DNA from: Bradyrhizobium genomosp. I (2014)
GTDB lineage: Bacteria; Pseudomonadota; Alphaproteobacteria; Rhizobiales; Xanthobacteraceae
DNA length: 64,000 nt
Assembly (NCBI RefSeq): GCF_000261685.1
Contig: NZ_AJQE01000141.1
Span: 1-64,000, forward strand
Direction of reading: 5' to 3'
Shown: piece by piece, positions 52,677-61,106 of the stretch
Position numbering within the stretch: position 1 is the first letter of the stretch
Layout of the letters: every line of letters starts with the position of its first letter
The notes under the pieces: generated by a model
Databases searched by the model: none
Told to the model about the DNA's origin: nothing
What the model saw: the letters and a program-made list of their open reading frames with translations, nothing else
Position numbers and translations under genes: made by a program

Positions 52677-52714
52677 CGCAGGCCAGGTAGCTTGCGTCAC
52701 CGTCCAGCCGAGCA

Positions 52715-53689
52715 TTAGACCAGGAGAACCGTTGATCCCGTGGTCTTGCGCGCCGCAAGATCGGCATGCGCCTTGGCGGCGTCCTTCAGCGGATAGGTCT
52801 GGTGCACCTCGATCTTGACCGCGCCGGACTTTACGACGTCGAACAGTTCGTTTGCCATCGCGACCAGATTTTCGCGTTTGGCGGCATAGGTGAACAGCGT
52901 CGGACGGGTAACGTAGAGCGAGCCCTTCTGGGCCAGCAGGCCGAGATTGAGCGGCTCAACCGCGCCCGAAGACTGGCCGAACAGCGCGGCGACGCCGAGC
53001 GGCGCGAGGCAATCTAGCGATTTGAGGAACGTGTCCTTGCCGACGGAGTCGTAAACCACCGGCACCTTCTTGCCGCCGGTGATTTCGTCGACCCGCTTCA
53101 CGAAATCTTCCCGTGTGTAGATGATCACATGGTCACAGCCATGCGCCTTGGCGAGCTTGGCCTTCTCGTCGTTGCTGACCGTGCCGATCACGGTTGCGCC
53201 GAGGTGTTTGGCCCACTGGCTCAGGATCAGACCGACACCGCCGGCCGCGGCGTGGAGCAGGATGGTGTCGCCGGCCTTCACCCGATAGGTCTGACGGATC
53301 AGATATTGCGTGGTCAGACCCTTGAGCATCATCGCCGCCGCGGTCTTGTCGTCGACGCCATCGGGCAACTTCAGCAGACGGTCCGCGGGGATCAGCCGCG
53401 CCTCGGAATAGGCCCCGAGCGGCGAGGCGCCATAGGCGACGCGATCGCCCGGCTTCAGATCGGTGACACCGGGCCCGACCTCCTCGACGACACCGGCCGC
53501 CTCGCTGCCGAGCCCGCTCGGCAGTTGCGCCGGATAGAGGCCCGAACGGTTATAGATGTCGACGAAGTTGAGGCCGACAGCAGTGTGGCGGATGCGCGCT
53601 TCGCCCGGTCCGGGCTTGCCGACACCGACCTCCTCCCAGACCAGAACTTCCGGGCCACCGGTCTTGTGAAAGCGAATAGCATGGGTCAT
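52715..53689 (-). CDS. NADPH:quinone oxidoreductase (zinc-independent MDR family)
   Basis: A 324-residue medium-chain reductase. Cofactor region GDTILLHAAAGGVGLILSQW, N-terminal PGEARIRHTAVGLNFVDIYN and SGLGSEAAGVVEEVGPGVTD are typical of QOR1. No structural-zinc Cys cluster is seen. ATG 53689 is chosen. It reduces quinones in the cytoplasm; a single-gene unit. Confidence 0.93.
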   Translation of the reverse strand: MTHAIRFHKTGGPEVLVWEEVGVGKPGPGEARIRHTAVGLNFVDIYNRSGLYPAQLPSGLGSEAAGVVEEVGPGVTDLKPGDRVAYGASPLGAYSEARLIPADRLLKLPDGVDDKTAAAMMLKGLTTQYLIRQTYRVKAGDTILLHAAAGGVGLILSQWAKHLGATVIGTVSNDEKAKLAKAHGCDHVIIYTREDFVKRVDEITGGKKVPVVYDSVGKDTFLKSLDCLAPLGVAALFGQSSGAVEPLNLGLLAQKGSLYVTRPTLFTYAAKRENLVAMANELFDVVKSGAVKIEVHQTYPLKDAAKAHADLAARKTTGSTVLLV

Positions 53690-53912
53690 GGGCGTTGCTC
53701 CCTGATCGTTGATGTGAAGTCCGAGTACCTGATCGGCCTGTGAAATAGGCATTTGGACGGCCCAGTACAGTACAGAGCCGTAGCAAGAATGTCACAGCGA
53801 ACGACAAACACCCGCCGTTCCGCCTCTGTTCGAAAGAGTTGATGAGGGCTCCGGGGTAACCGGCAGTAGCCTTCGGGCGGGGTTTGGTGGTCGCCTGCGA
53901 AGGAGAGCCGAG

Positions 53913-54113
53913 ATGCCAGCTTACGTTCAGCATCATCAGGACATCGAAATCGCGCCTGTGATTTGTCCCACCTGCTTGGGGTTCCTGCCAATGTATGTGC
54001 GCGAGGTCGAACCACATTGGAGCCTCGCCAAGATCGACTTCGTCTATGAATGCGCCGATTGCGGCGCCGAGGTCAGACAGACGATCCGCAAGCCGGAGCT
54101 GCTGCAGCACTGA
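53913..54113 (+). CDS. Small zinc-ribbon-like protein
   Basis: A 66-residue protein with two Cys pairs (VICPTCLGF and YECADCGAE) able to bind zinc, starting MPAYVQHHQDIEIAPVICPT. Often found as a stand-alone small protein in Bradyrhizobium. Function is unknown. Confidence 0.75.
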   Translation: MPAYVQHHQDIEIAPVICPTCLGFLPMYVREVEPHWSLAKIDFVYECADCGAEVRQTIRKPELLQH

Positions 54114-54260
54114 CCGCGCGAACGGTAGGCCTCCCAACTATTTGCGCTCAGCGGAAAAAAGGCCGTTCACGCGGATCTGATGTCTCCCAAACGAGGCTTG
54201 TTCTTTGCCTGGAACGCAGGCAGAACAAGCCTCAATCAGGATCTTTGGGAGCGCCCATTC

Positions 54261-55208
54261 GTGGCTGATCAGAAGGCCTCGACGTCGATCGAGGCAGTGG
54301 AGAACGGCCTCGCCGCGCAAGGTTATATTGCGAGCCGGCAGATCGCGACCGCCGTCTATTTGTCGCAGCAGATTGAGAAGCCGATCCTGGTCGAGGGCCC
54401 CGCGGGCGTCGGCAAGACCGAGCTCGCCAAGGCGATCGCGGCCTGGCGCGGCATGAAGATGATCCGCCTGCAATGCTACGAGGGCCTCGACGAGGCCAAG
54501 GCGCTCTATGAGTGGAAATACGCCAAGCAGCTTCTCTATACGCAGATCCTGAAGGACAAGCTCGGCGAGGTTCTCGGCGGCGCGCAGACATTGCATGCCG
54601 CGCTCGACCAGCTCCACGATTTCGGCGACGTGTTCTTCTCCAAGGAGTTCGTCGAGCCCCGTCCCCTGCTCCAGGCGCTGGAGCAGCCGGGCGGCTGCGT
54701 GCTGCTGATCGACGAGATCGACAAATCGGATGCGGAGTTCGAATCGCTGCTGCTGGAAATCCTGTCCGACTTCCAGGTCACGATCCCCGAGCTTGGAACC
54801 GTCTCGGCCATCACGCCGCCGACCGTGATCCTCACCTCCAACAGCGAGCGCGACCTCGGCGACGCCCTGAAGCGGCGCTGCCTGCATCTGCATATCGGCT
54901 TCCCCGAGCAGCGACTCGAGGAGCGCATCGTCGAAAGCCGCGTCCCCGGCATCTCGCAGACACTGCGTCGGCAGATGGTCGGCTTCATCCACGAGATCCG
55001 CTCGCTGGATCTGAAGAAGCTGCCGTCGGTCAGCGAGACCATCGACTGGGCGCGCGTGCTGGTGCTGCTCCAGGCTTCCGAGCTCGACACCGAGATCGTC
55101 AAGGACACGCTCAATGTTCTCCTGAAATACGAAGCCGACATCGAGGCAGCAACGCCGCAAGTAACGACCTTCATTGCCAAGGCGGCGCGGTCCAACGTCT
55201 TCGGTTGA
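54261..55208 (+). CDS. MoxR-type AAA ATPase (CoxD-like)
   Basis: A 315-residue AAA+ protein. Walker A is VEGPAGVGKTELAKAIAAW, Walker B VLLIDEIDKSDAEFE, sensor 1 PTVILTSNSERDL, and the arginine finger region GDALKRRCLHLHI. GTG 54261 follows GGGAG; an ATG at 54180 gives an unlikely extension. Followed five bases later by a VWA protein gene, the classic MoxR/VWA chaperone pair that inserts metals or remodels enzyme complexes. Confidence 0.92.
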   Translation: MADQKASTSIEAVENGLAAQGYIASRQIATAVYLSQQIEKPILVEGPAGVGKTELAKAIAAWRGMKMIRLQCYEGLDEAKALYEWKYAKQLLYTQILKDKLGEVLGGAQTLHAALDQLHDFGDVFFSKEFVEPRPLLQALEQPGGCVLLIDEIDKSDAEFESLLLEILSDFQVTIPELGTVSAITPPTVILTSNSERDLGDALKRRCLHLHIGFPEQRLEERIVESRVPGISQTLRRQMVGFIHEIRSLDLKKLPSVSETIDWARVLVLLQASELDTEIVKDTLNVLLKYEADIEAATPQVTTFIAKAARSNVFG

Positions 55209-55213
55209 CGCCG

Positions 55214-56581
55214 ATGCGCGAGAATCTCCATCGTTTCTTTCGAGCGGCGCGCGGCGTCGGCGTACACGTCTCGCCGGCCGAAAGCATCGATGCGATGCGA
55301 GCAGTCGCACAGGTCGGCATCTCCGACCGCGCCGTCCTGCGCGACGCGCTGCTCCTGACGCTTGCCAAGTCGAAGGACGAGAAGCTCGCGCTCGGCGACT
55401 GCTTTGATCTCTTCTTCAGTCAGCCGGAACCGCGGCAGGACCAGCCCGAGACCGACAACGACGACACTCCGCAGGACGCAGATCAGCCGCCCTCCTCCAG
55501 CGATGGCGGCGAAAGTCAGTCTCCCGAAGGTTTAGGTGCGCTCGCGCAGATGCTGCTGTCGCAGGACCGCAATGCGATCGCAGCCGCCATCGCCAGCGCC
55601 TCCGGGGCGGCCTCCCTGTCCGACATCCGCTACTCCACTCAGCGCGGCATCTTCTCCAGCCGCATCCTCGACGCCATGGGCCTCCAGCGGCTGCGCGACG
55701 ACCTCGACGAGCTGACCGCGACCAACCCGGCACTGGCCGAGCGTCTGCGCGCCGCGCTCGACGCTTTACGCGAAGCCGTTCGCGATACGGTCTCGCAGGG
55801 GCTTGCACTCTATGCGCGGGAGGAGGCCGAGAATCTCCGCAACGAGATTCTGCGCAACGCGCCGCTTGCCCGCATCGAGCGGCGCCAGGTCGCCGAGATG
55901 CGCTCCCTCATCCGCCAGATCGCGCGCCGGCTGCGCGAGCGCTACTCGAAGCCGCGCAAGCGCCAGCGCCGCGGCCATCTCGACGTCCGTCGCACGCTCC
56001 GCCGCAATGCGGCCTGGGGCGGCGTGCCCTTCCTAACGGCATGGAAGCGCAAGCATCGCGACCGACCGAAGATCGTGGCGCTGTGCGACGTCTCGGGTTC
56101 CGTCGCGCAAGTGTCCGATTTCTTTCTGCTGCTGATCCACTCCCTGCACGAGGTGGTCGACGATGTCCGCTCCTTCGCCTTCTCCTCGCACCTGATCGAG
56201 GTCAGCGAGATCCTGGAATCGAACTCGCCGGAGGAGGCGATGTCCGAGATCATGTCCAAGGTCGGTTTCGGCTCGTCGGACTACGGCTCTTCGCTGGTCG
56301 ATTTCGAGAAGGAGTTCATGAGTACGCTGACGCCGCAGACCACGGTGATCGTGCTCGGCGATGCCCGCAGCAACAATCTCGATCCGCGCGCCGACATTTT
56401 GCGCCGGATCTCCGACCGCTCCAAGCGACTTGTCTGGCTCAATCCCGAGGGGCGGCTCGCCTGGGGCTTCGGCGATTCCGAGATGCCGCGCTACGCGACC
56501 TTTTGCAGCGTCGTGCGCCAATGCGCCACCGCGCAGCAGCTCGAGCGCGCCGTTTCCGATATCGTGGCGACTTATCAGTAA
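55214..56581 (+). CDS. VWA-domain protein (CoxE-like)
   Basis: A 455-residue partner of the MoxR ATPase. An acidic low-complexity linker (residues about 75-110), Arg-rich helices (RQIARRLRERYSKPRKRQRR), and a C-terminal von Willebrand A domain with MIDAS motif LCDVSGSVAQVSDF are present. FGSSDYGSSLVDFEKEF and VIVLGDARSNNLDP complete the metal site. It recruits a substrate complex to the ATPase; the client is not encoded nearby. Confidence 0.92.
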   Translation: MRENLHRFFRAARGVGVHVSPAESIDAMRAVAQVGISDRAVLRDALLLTLAKSKDEKLALGDCFDLFFSQPEPRQDQPETDNDDTPQDADQPPSSSDGGESQSPEGLGALAQMLLSQDRNAIAAAIASASGAASLSDIRYSTQRGIFSSRILDAMGLQRLRDDLDELTATNPALAERLRAALDALREAVRDTVSQGLALYAREEAENLRNEILRNAPLARIERRQVAEMRSLIRQIARRLRERYSKPRKRQRRGHLDVRRTLRRNAAWGGVPFLTAWKRKHRDRPKIVALCDVSGSVAQVSDFFLLLIHSLHEVVDDVRSFAFSSHLIEVSEILESNSPEEAMSEIMSKVGFGSSDYGSSLVDFEKEFMSTLTPQTTVIVLGDARSNNLDPRADILRRISDRSKRLVWLNPEGRLAWGFGDSEMPRYATFCSVVRQCATAQQLERAVSDIVATYQ

Positions 56582-56600
56582 GCAATATTAGCCACCTGCG

Positions 56601-56783
56601 TCAGGCGGCGTGCAGCTCGGACTGCGCGAGATTGCACTCTCGAAAGTGATACGCGATTTCGTCGAGCGCCCGCTGCTCCCATTCCTGGGCCTGCGCGAGC
56701 CAGAACACCCGACGTTCCGAATCGAGCGCTGCGCGCTCACGGCACAAAAATTCCTGATTACGAATTTCAACCAATCTCATCAT
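56601..56783 (-). CDS. Small hypothetical protein
   Basis: A 60-residue helical, acidic protein (MMRLVEIRNQEFLCRERAAL, then LAQAQEWEQRALDEIAYHFR). Two consecutive ATGs (56783, 56780) are possible starts. Composition looks coding. No family is recognised. Confidence 0.6.
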   Translation of the reverse strand: MMRLVEIRNQEFLCRERAALDSERRVFWLAQAQEWEQRALDEIAYHFRECNLAQSELHAA

Positions 56784-56853
56784 GCACTCACACCCCTGTC
56801 GTGTGAAGCCAGTCCCCGTGAAACAGGCTTAGCAGAGTCCCGAACAACTCGTC

Positions 56854-57066
56854 TCACCATTTCTGTGCATATCGCGACGCAAAATAGGACAGCGACGCTT
56901 CTCGTGCACCGCGGCAGTCGCACTGCAGCATCAAGCGCAGATCATCAATTAGTGATCGGAGATCGGGACGATATTCGAGCGCGAACGATCTTAACTCTTG
57001 TGGCGCAACGAAGTGCGGCAATTTGTGAAGAGACGTTCTAAACATCTCACCGAATTCCGGACTCAT
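56854..57066 (-). CDS. Small hypothetical protein
   Basis: A 70-residue frame (MSPEFGEMFRTSLHKLPHFV, then LRSLIDDLRLMLQCDCRGAR). Base composition is less GC-rich than its neighbours. It may be a real small gene. Evidence is weak. Confidence 0.4.
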   Translation of the reverse strand: MSPEFGEMFRTSLHKLPHFVAPQELRSFALEYRPDLRSLIDDLRLMLQCDCRGAREASLSYFASRYAQKW

Positions 57067-57134
57067 TGTCGTCGCATGGTCTTCATGCAGCGCCGGTAAC
57101 AGGGCGCGCGGATGTTATGATCGCCTGAGGCAAC

Positions 57135-57353
57135 ATGACCGACGATTTCGACTTGGATCTTTCACCGGATCAATGGGCAGCCCTGCGCACACTTCGCAAC
57201 CCGCTGTCGAACGGCCGTCTCAAGGCCCATCTCGTCGAGAGCCTCGTCACACTCGGCCTTGCCGTCATTGACGATGGTGTGCCGGCCATCACAACGACCG
57301 GACGAAAGGTGCTCGTGCGCGGATCGTGCCGGCTGCTGGATCTCGTGGCGTGA
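57135..57353 (+). CDS. Small hypothetical protein
   Basis: A 72-residue protein (MTDDFDLDLSPDQWAALRTL, then LVESLVTLGLAVIDDGVPAI) with a layout reminiscent of a small winged-helix-like domain ending in a GRKVLVRG hairpin. Convergent with the glycosidase-like gene. Function is unknown. Confidence 0.65.
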   Translation: MTDDFDLDLSPDQWAALRTLRNPLSNGRLKAHLVESLVTLGLAVIDDGVPAITTTGRKVLVRGSCRLLDLVA

Positions 57354-57361
57354 GTGGTACG

Positions 57362-58747
57362 TTACCGAGTGGATCCGTCCATCCACCGGAGGAGCGGCGT
57401 TCCATATGCCCTCCTCCAGACGGACAGGAAGCGAGGAAACCAGGAGTGGGCCACGGCGCCCTTATAGGCCCAGGTGCGATACGTCAGCCCCTGTTCTGAG
57501 ATCAGCTCCTGATAGCCGCCGTGAACCTCGGTCGCCGCCCGAATATCCTTCAATATTCCTTGGGCGCAGGCCTGATAGGCATCGCTGCCAGTGAATTCAT
57601 CATAGTCCAGCATGCGATCCGCGAACTCGACGTTGAACGTCGGCCAGCAGGAACGTCCCTGGTAGGCGGGAGCCGCAATCCTGTGAATCATCTTGTTCCG
57701 CGGATTATCCGCAGACACCAGGAAGTGGAAGGTGCCGGGGATGCGAAACCGCGGCTCCCCAATGATCAGATCCGTCGTGGCCGCGAACAGCGCCCGCTCG
57801 CTCGCATCGCTCATATTCCAGAATCCGCGATGCACGCCGACGAAATCCAGCGCGATCGATGATGCAGGCGAGCTCGCCGGACCTTCCAGGGAATGCCTGA
57901 TATGGCCGTCCTTGCCGAACAGGCGGAGCAGGTCCTTCTTGTACTGCACGAGGTCACGCCCGAGCAGCCGCTTCAGCTCGTTCTCGCCGACGATCCCGAG
58001 CCTCACGCCCCACACGAAGGTCGTGTAGACGGAAGCATTGGTCACGAAGCGCCTGCGTTCGGCACGGGTGTCTGTTGCGGCGGAGCGAGGTGCGTGGACA
58101 TCGCAAAGCAAATACCTGGTACCGTCATCATTGAACGGCTCGAGCTCGCCTGCGAGCTGGAGGATCGCCCGCTTCAGGTCACCGCCATATTCGGCCAGCA
58201 GCAGGCGGCCTGCATGCGCGCATTGTGACATCGCCAGATGGGACGACGTCCTCTCCTCGGCAGAGATCATCTGCTGGAGACCGGCGAGAATCCCGAGCAG
58301 CGTATCCGAGGGCCGCGAGAAATAATTCACTCCGAGATACCGGCCGCGTCCCGCGGGCACGATGGTCGTGGTGACGACGTCGGCGCGGACCGCCTCCAGC
58401 AGCAGGCGCATGCTCCTCTCGAGCAGGCGCACCCGCCGCACCGCGTCCTGAGCATCCATGATGGTTTCGGGGGCGAGAACGTCGGGATAGAACCACGCGA
58501 AGTCCCGGGGGTAATAGGCGGATGCGTGCGGCGCGCCTGTGACGAGGAAAGCCTCAGTCACCGAGAACGCGCTGTCCATCGAATGCCGATAGAGGTCCTC
58601 GATAGCCGACGACGGATGATGCGACTTTCTCAGGAGCCGATCACCGAGAAAATTGACCGCCTGAAGGGCGTTGGCGACAAAGGTCGCAGCCCTGCCCTGG
58701 TAGAACCGGTTTCCACGATGTGATGGCAGGGGAATGTCGCTGTTCAT
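57362..58747 (-). CDS. Putative six-hairpin glycosidase-like protein
   Basis: A 461-residue protein. Aromatic-rich segments (SAYYPRDFAWFYPDVLAPET, YLGVNYFSRPSDTLLGILAG, SCWPTFNVEFADRMLDYDEF, VHGGYQELISEQGLTYRTWA) resemble (alpha/alpha)6-barrel glycosidases and their metabolic relatives. No exact catalytic acids could be assigned. No signal peptide is seen, so a cytoplasmic role is likely. ATG 58747 is preferred to an upstream GTG. Confidence 0.55.
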   Translation of the reverse strand: MNSDIPLPSHRGNRFYQGRAATFVANALQAVNFLGDRLLRKSHHPSSAIEDLYRHSMDSAFSVTEAFLVTGAPHASAYYPRDFAWFYPDVLAPETIMDAQDAVRRVRLLERSMRLLLEAVRADVVTTTIVPAGRGRYLGVNYFSRPSDTLLGILAGLQQMISAEERTSSHLAMSQCAHAGRLLLAEYGGDLKRAILQLAGELEPFNDDGTRYLLCDVHAPRSAATDTRAERRRFVTNASVYTTFVWGVRLGIVGENELKRLLGRDLVQYKKDLLRLFGKDGHIRHSLEGPASSPASSIALDFVGVHRGFWNMSDASERALFAATTDLIIGEPRFRIPGTFHFLVSADNPRNKMIHRIAAPAYQGRSCWPTFNVEFADRMLDYDEFTGSDAYQACAQGILKDIRAATEVHGGYQELISEQGLTYRTWAYKGAVAHSWFPRFLSVWRRAYGTPLLRWMDGSTR

Positions 58748-58844
58748 ATGCACCTGGTGTCTCGCGATCCCGGCGATGGCCGGTCACCATTCCAAGCGTG
58801 ACCGATTCGTGTCTCGCCCCGATGACGAACGGCCATCCGGTTGT

Positions 58845-60119
58845 TCAGCTCGCTGCGGCACGGCTCTCCCGCGTCTGAAAGTTCTCGATCACACGCAGCA
58901 GTACCCGCGCGCCGGCGTCGGCATCCGCGAGCTCGACATGCTCGTCCGGGTGATGGCTGACACCGCCGCGGCAGCGGACGAAGATCATACCGACATCTGC
59001 GATGTCGATCATGGCCATGCCGTCGTGCCCAGCCCCGCTGGGCAACTCGAACACGGACAAGCCTTCCGCGGCGATCGCCTCCGCGATCTGCACCTTCAGC
59101 CAGGGCGCGCACGGCGCGGTGCGATTTTCGTGGGTGACGTCGAGCTGGAGTGCCAATTGCCTCCGCTTTGCGATCGCCTCGATCTGGCGGACGACGTCGG
59201 CCACCGCGCGCTTGCGGTGCATGTCGGTGGGCGCGCGCATATCGATGGTGAAGGACACGTCGCCCGGAATCACATTGGTCGCGCCGGGCCTCGCCTGGAT
59301 GTAGCCGACAGTGCCGACCAGGCCGCCCTCGTCGGTGCGGCAAAACTGCTCGATCGCACCGATGCATTCGGCCGCGCCGGCAAGCGCGTCGCGCCGAAGC
59401 CCCATCGGCACGGTGCCGGCGTGTCCCGCCATGCCGGTCAGCCGTGCGGCCAGGCGCGTGGCGCCGGCGATCGCGGTGACGACACCTACGGGCAGGTTCT
59501 GCGCTTCCAGCACCGGTCCCTGCTCGATGTGCAATTCGAGGTAGGCAAGTAGCTCCCGCCGCGCCCGCGCGGCCGCACCGATATCGGCGGGATCGAGGCC
59601 GAACTGCACGAGCGCATCGCGCATCGATACGCCATCGCGGTCGCAAACATTCAAGACACTCTCGTCAAAGGTGCCGGCCACCGCGCGGCTGCCGAGCAAG
59701 GTCGACGCGAAGCGCACCCCCTCCTCATCGGCAAAACCGACCACCTCGATCGCAAACGGCAGGCGCTTGCCGCGGCGGTTGAGATCGGCGACGCAAGCGA
59801 TCGCCGTGATCACACCCAGCGGTCCATCCCATTTGCCGGCATCGCGCACAGTGTCGTAGTGCGAGCCGAGCATCAGGCAGGGCGCACCCGGCCGGTCGCC
59901 TTCATAGCGGCCGCAGACGTTGCCGATCGCGTCGAGGCGCGCGCTCATGCCGGCTTCGCGCATCCAGCTCAGGATGAGGTCCGCTGCCTCGCGCAGCTCC
60001 TTGGTGAGATAGATGCGGGTGAGGTTGTCTCCTCCCTCCGAGATCGCGGCCAGATCGTTGATCCGACGCGCGATCATTTCGCCGAGCGACGCATTTTGAA
60101 CGGCGTTGACGGACCCCAT
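58845..60119 (-). CDS. allC: Allantoate amidohydrolase / N-carbamoyl amino-acid hydrolase (M20 family)
   Basis: A 424-residue metal-dependent amidohydrolase that would release ammonia from allantoate or a related ureide. Metal ligands sit in LGSHYDTVRDAGKWDGPLGV, GFADEEGVRF, LELHIEQGP and RGGVSHHPDEH, all intact. GHAGTVPMGLRRDALAGAAE is the family dimer-domain motif. It is divergent to a guanine-deaminase-like gene, and the shared region has a clear inverted repeat. Ureidoglycolate or beta-ureidopropionate are alternative substrates. Confidence 0.88.
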   Translation of the reverse strand: MGSVNAVQNASLGEMIARRINDLAAISEGGDNLTRIYLTKELREAADLILSWMREAGMSARLDAIGNVCGRYEGDRPGAPCLMLGSHYDTVRDAGKWDGPLGVITAIACVADLNRRGKRLPFAIEVVGFADEEGVRFASTLLGSRAVAGTFDESVLNVCDRDGVSMRDALVQFGLDPADIGAAARARRELLAYLELHIEQGPVLEAQNLPVGVVTAIAGATRLAARLTGMAGHAGTVPMGLRRDALAGAAECIGAIEQFCRTDEGGLVGTVGYIQARPGATNVIPGDVSFTIDMRAPTDMHRKRAVADVVRQIEAIAKRRQLALQLDVTHENRTAPCAPWLKVQIAEAIAAEGLSVFELPSGAGHDGMAMIDIADVGMIFVRCRGGVSHHPDEHVELADADAGARVLLRVIENFQTRESRAAAS

Positions 60120-60324
60120 CTCGACAAATTTCCTCTTCTCTGGACCGCGGGAGTTGCTGTCCCGGCGACAAACGGTACGAGCTCGGTGCCAGCAAGATCA
60201 CGCACCGGCCGGCCCGACGGGCGCGTGATTAGCATGGATGCGAGTGCGCGCGAGACTGCCTCGCGCCGGTCAGGCACGCGGGCGGCCCACGCCTGTAATT
60301 CCTTATCAGGATCTGACGGGCCGC

Positions 60325-60350
60325 ATAATCGATATTTTTCAATCGGTTAT
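60325..60350. promoter_or_regulatory. Inverted repeat operator in the purine-gene divergent region
   Basis: ATAATCGAT (60325-60333) and ATCGGTTAT (60342-60350) form nine-base arms with one mismatch around an AT-rich eight-base spacer. It lies between the amidohydrolase and deaminase genes in a 365-base gap (60120-60484) where nothing else was recognised. Probably bound by a dimeric purine-responsive regulator. Confidence 0.65.
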
Positions 60351-60484
60351 TCGGAAAATGCCATCGACGACGACCGTCCGGGCTGGCTGGTGATGTTCCA
60401 CGGCAGATTGTGTATGAAGCATGGACGAGCGAAGCCGACCACCGTGGTCGCCGGCGCATGGCAGGCACTGACCGGGGAGCAGCG

Positions 60485-60970
60485 ATGGACGGCGCGTCCG
60501 AACGTGACGAACACTTCCTGCGCCTGTCGTTCGCGGTCGCCCGCCGCTCACTCAGTCATGGCAATCATCCCTTCGGCTGCATCGTTGTCGGGGCCGACGG
60601 CAAGATCCTCATCGAGAGCGAGAACGGTTACATGCCGGATCATGACGGCACCGCGCATGCCGAACGTCTGGCGGCCACCCGCGCCTGCCGCACCCTCGGA
60701 CGCGAGGTGCTGGCGAAGGCCACGCTCTATTCGTCAGCCGAACCCTGCGCGATGTGTGCGGGCGCGATCTACTGGGCCGGCATCGGCCGCGTCGTCTTTG
60801 GCCTCAGCGAGCATCGCCTGCGCAGCATCACCGGCAACCATCCGGAGAACCCGACCCTCGCCCTGCCCTGCCGCGAGGTCTTCGCCAGTGGCCAGCGGCC
60901 GACAGAGGTCATCGGCCCGCTGCTGGAAAAGGAGGCTGAGGCGCTGCACGTCGGCATTTGGACCAAGTAG
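60485..60970 (+). CDS. Nucleoside/guanine deaminase family protein
   Basis: A 161-residue cytidine-deaminase-fold enzyme. The zinc site comprises TAHAERLAATRACR (His-x-Glu) and EPCAMCAGAIYWAGIGRVVF (PCxxC). The length and C-terminal part (LPCREVFASGQRPTEVIGPL) resemble GuaD-like guanine deaminases more than TadA. GGGGAGCAGC precedes ATG 60485. With the amidohydrolase and the ABC importer it forms a purine-salvage block. Confidence 0.88.
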   Translation: MDGASERDEHFLRLSFAVARRSLSHGNHPFGCIVVGADGKILIESENGYMPDHDGTAHAERLAATRACRTLGREVLAKATLYSSAEPCAMCAGAIYWAGIGRVVFGLSEHRLRSITGNHPENPTLALPCREVFASGQRPTEVIGPLLEKEAEALHVGIWTK

Positions 60971-61106
60971 CAGCACATTCAAAAGGAGATGACGCCGTTT
61001 GTCTGATCGCGCGCCATGCGACGCCGCCGAAGCGTTGAGCAAGGGTTGACGCTTTTCACATCTTACGCCGCGGTTCAAACTGGCCCACTATTGAGACACT
61101 TCACGC

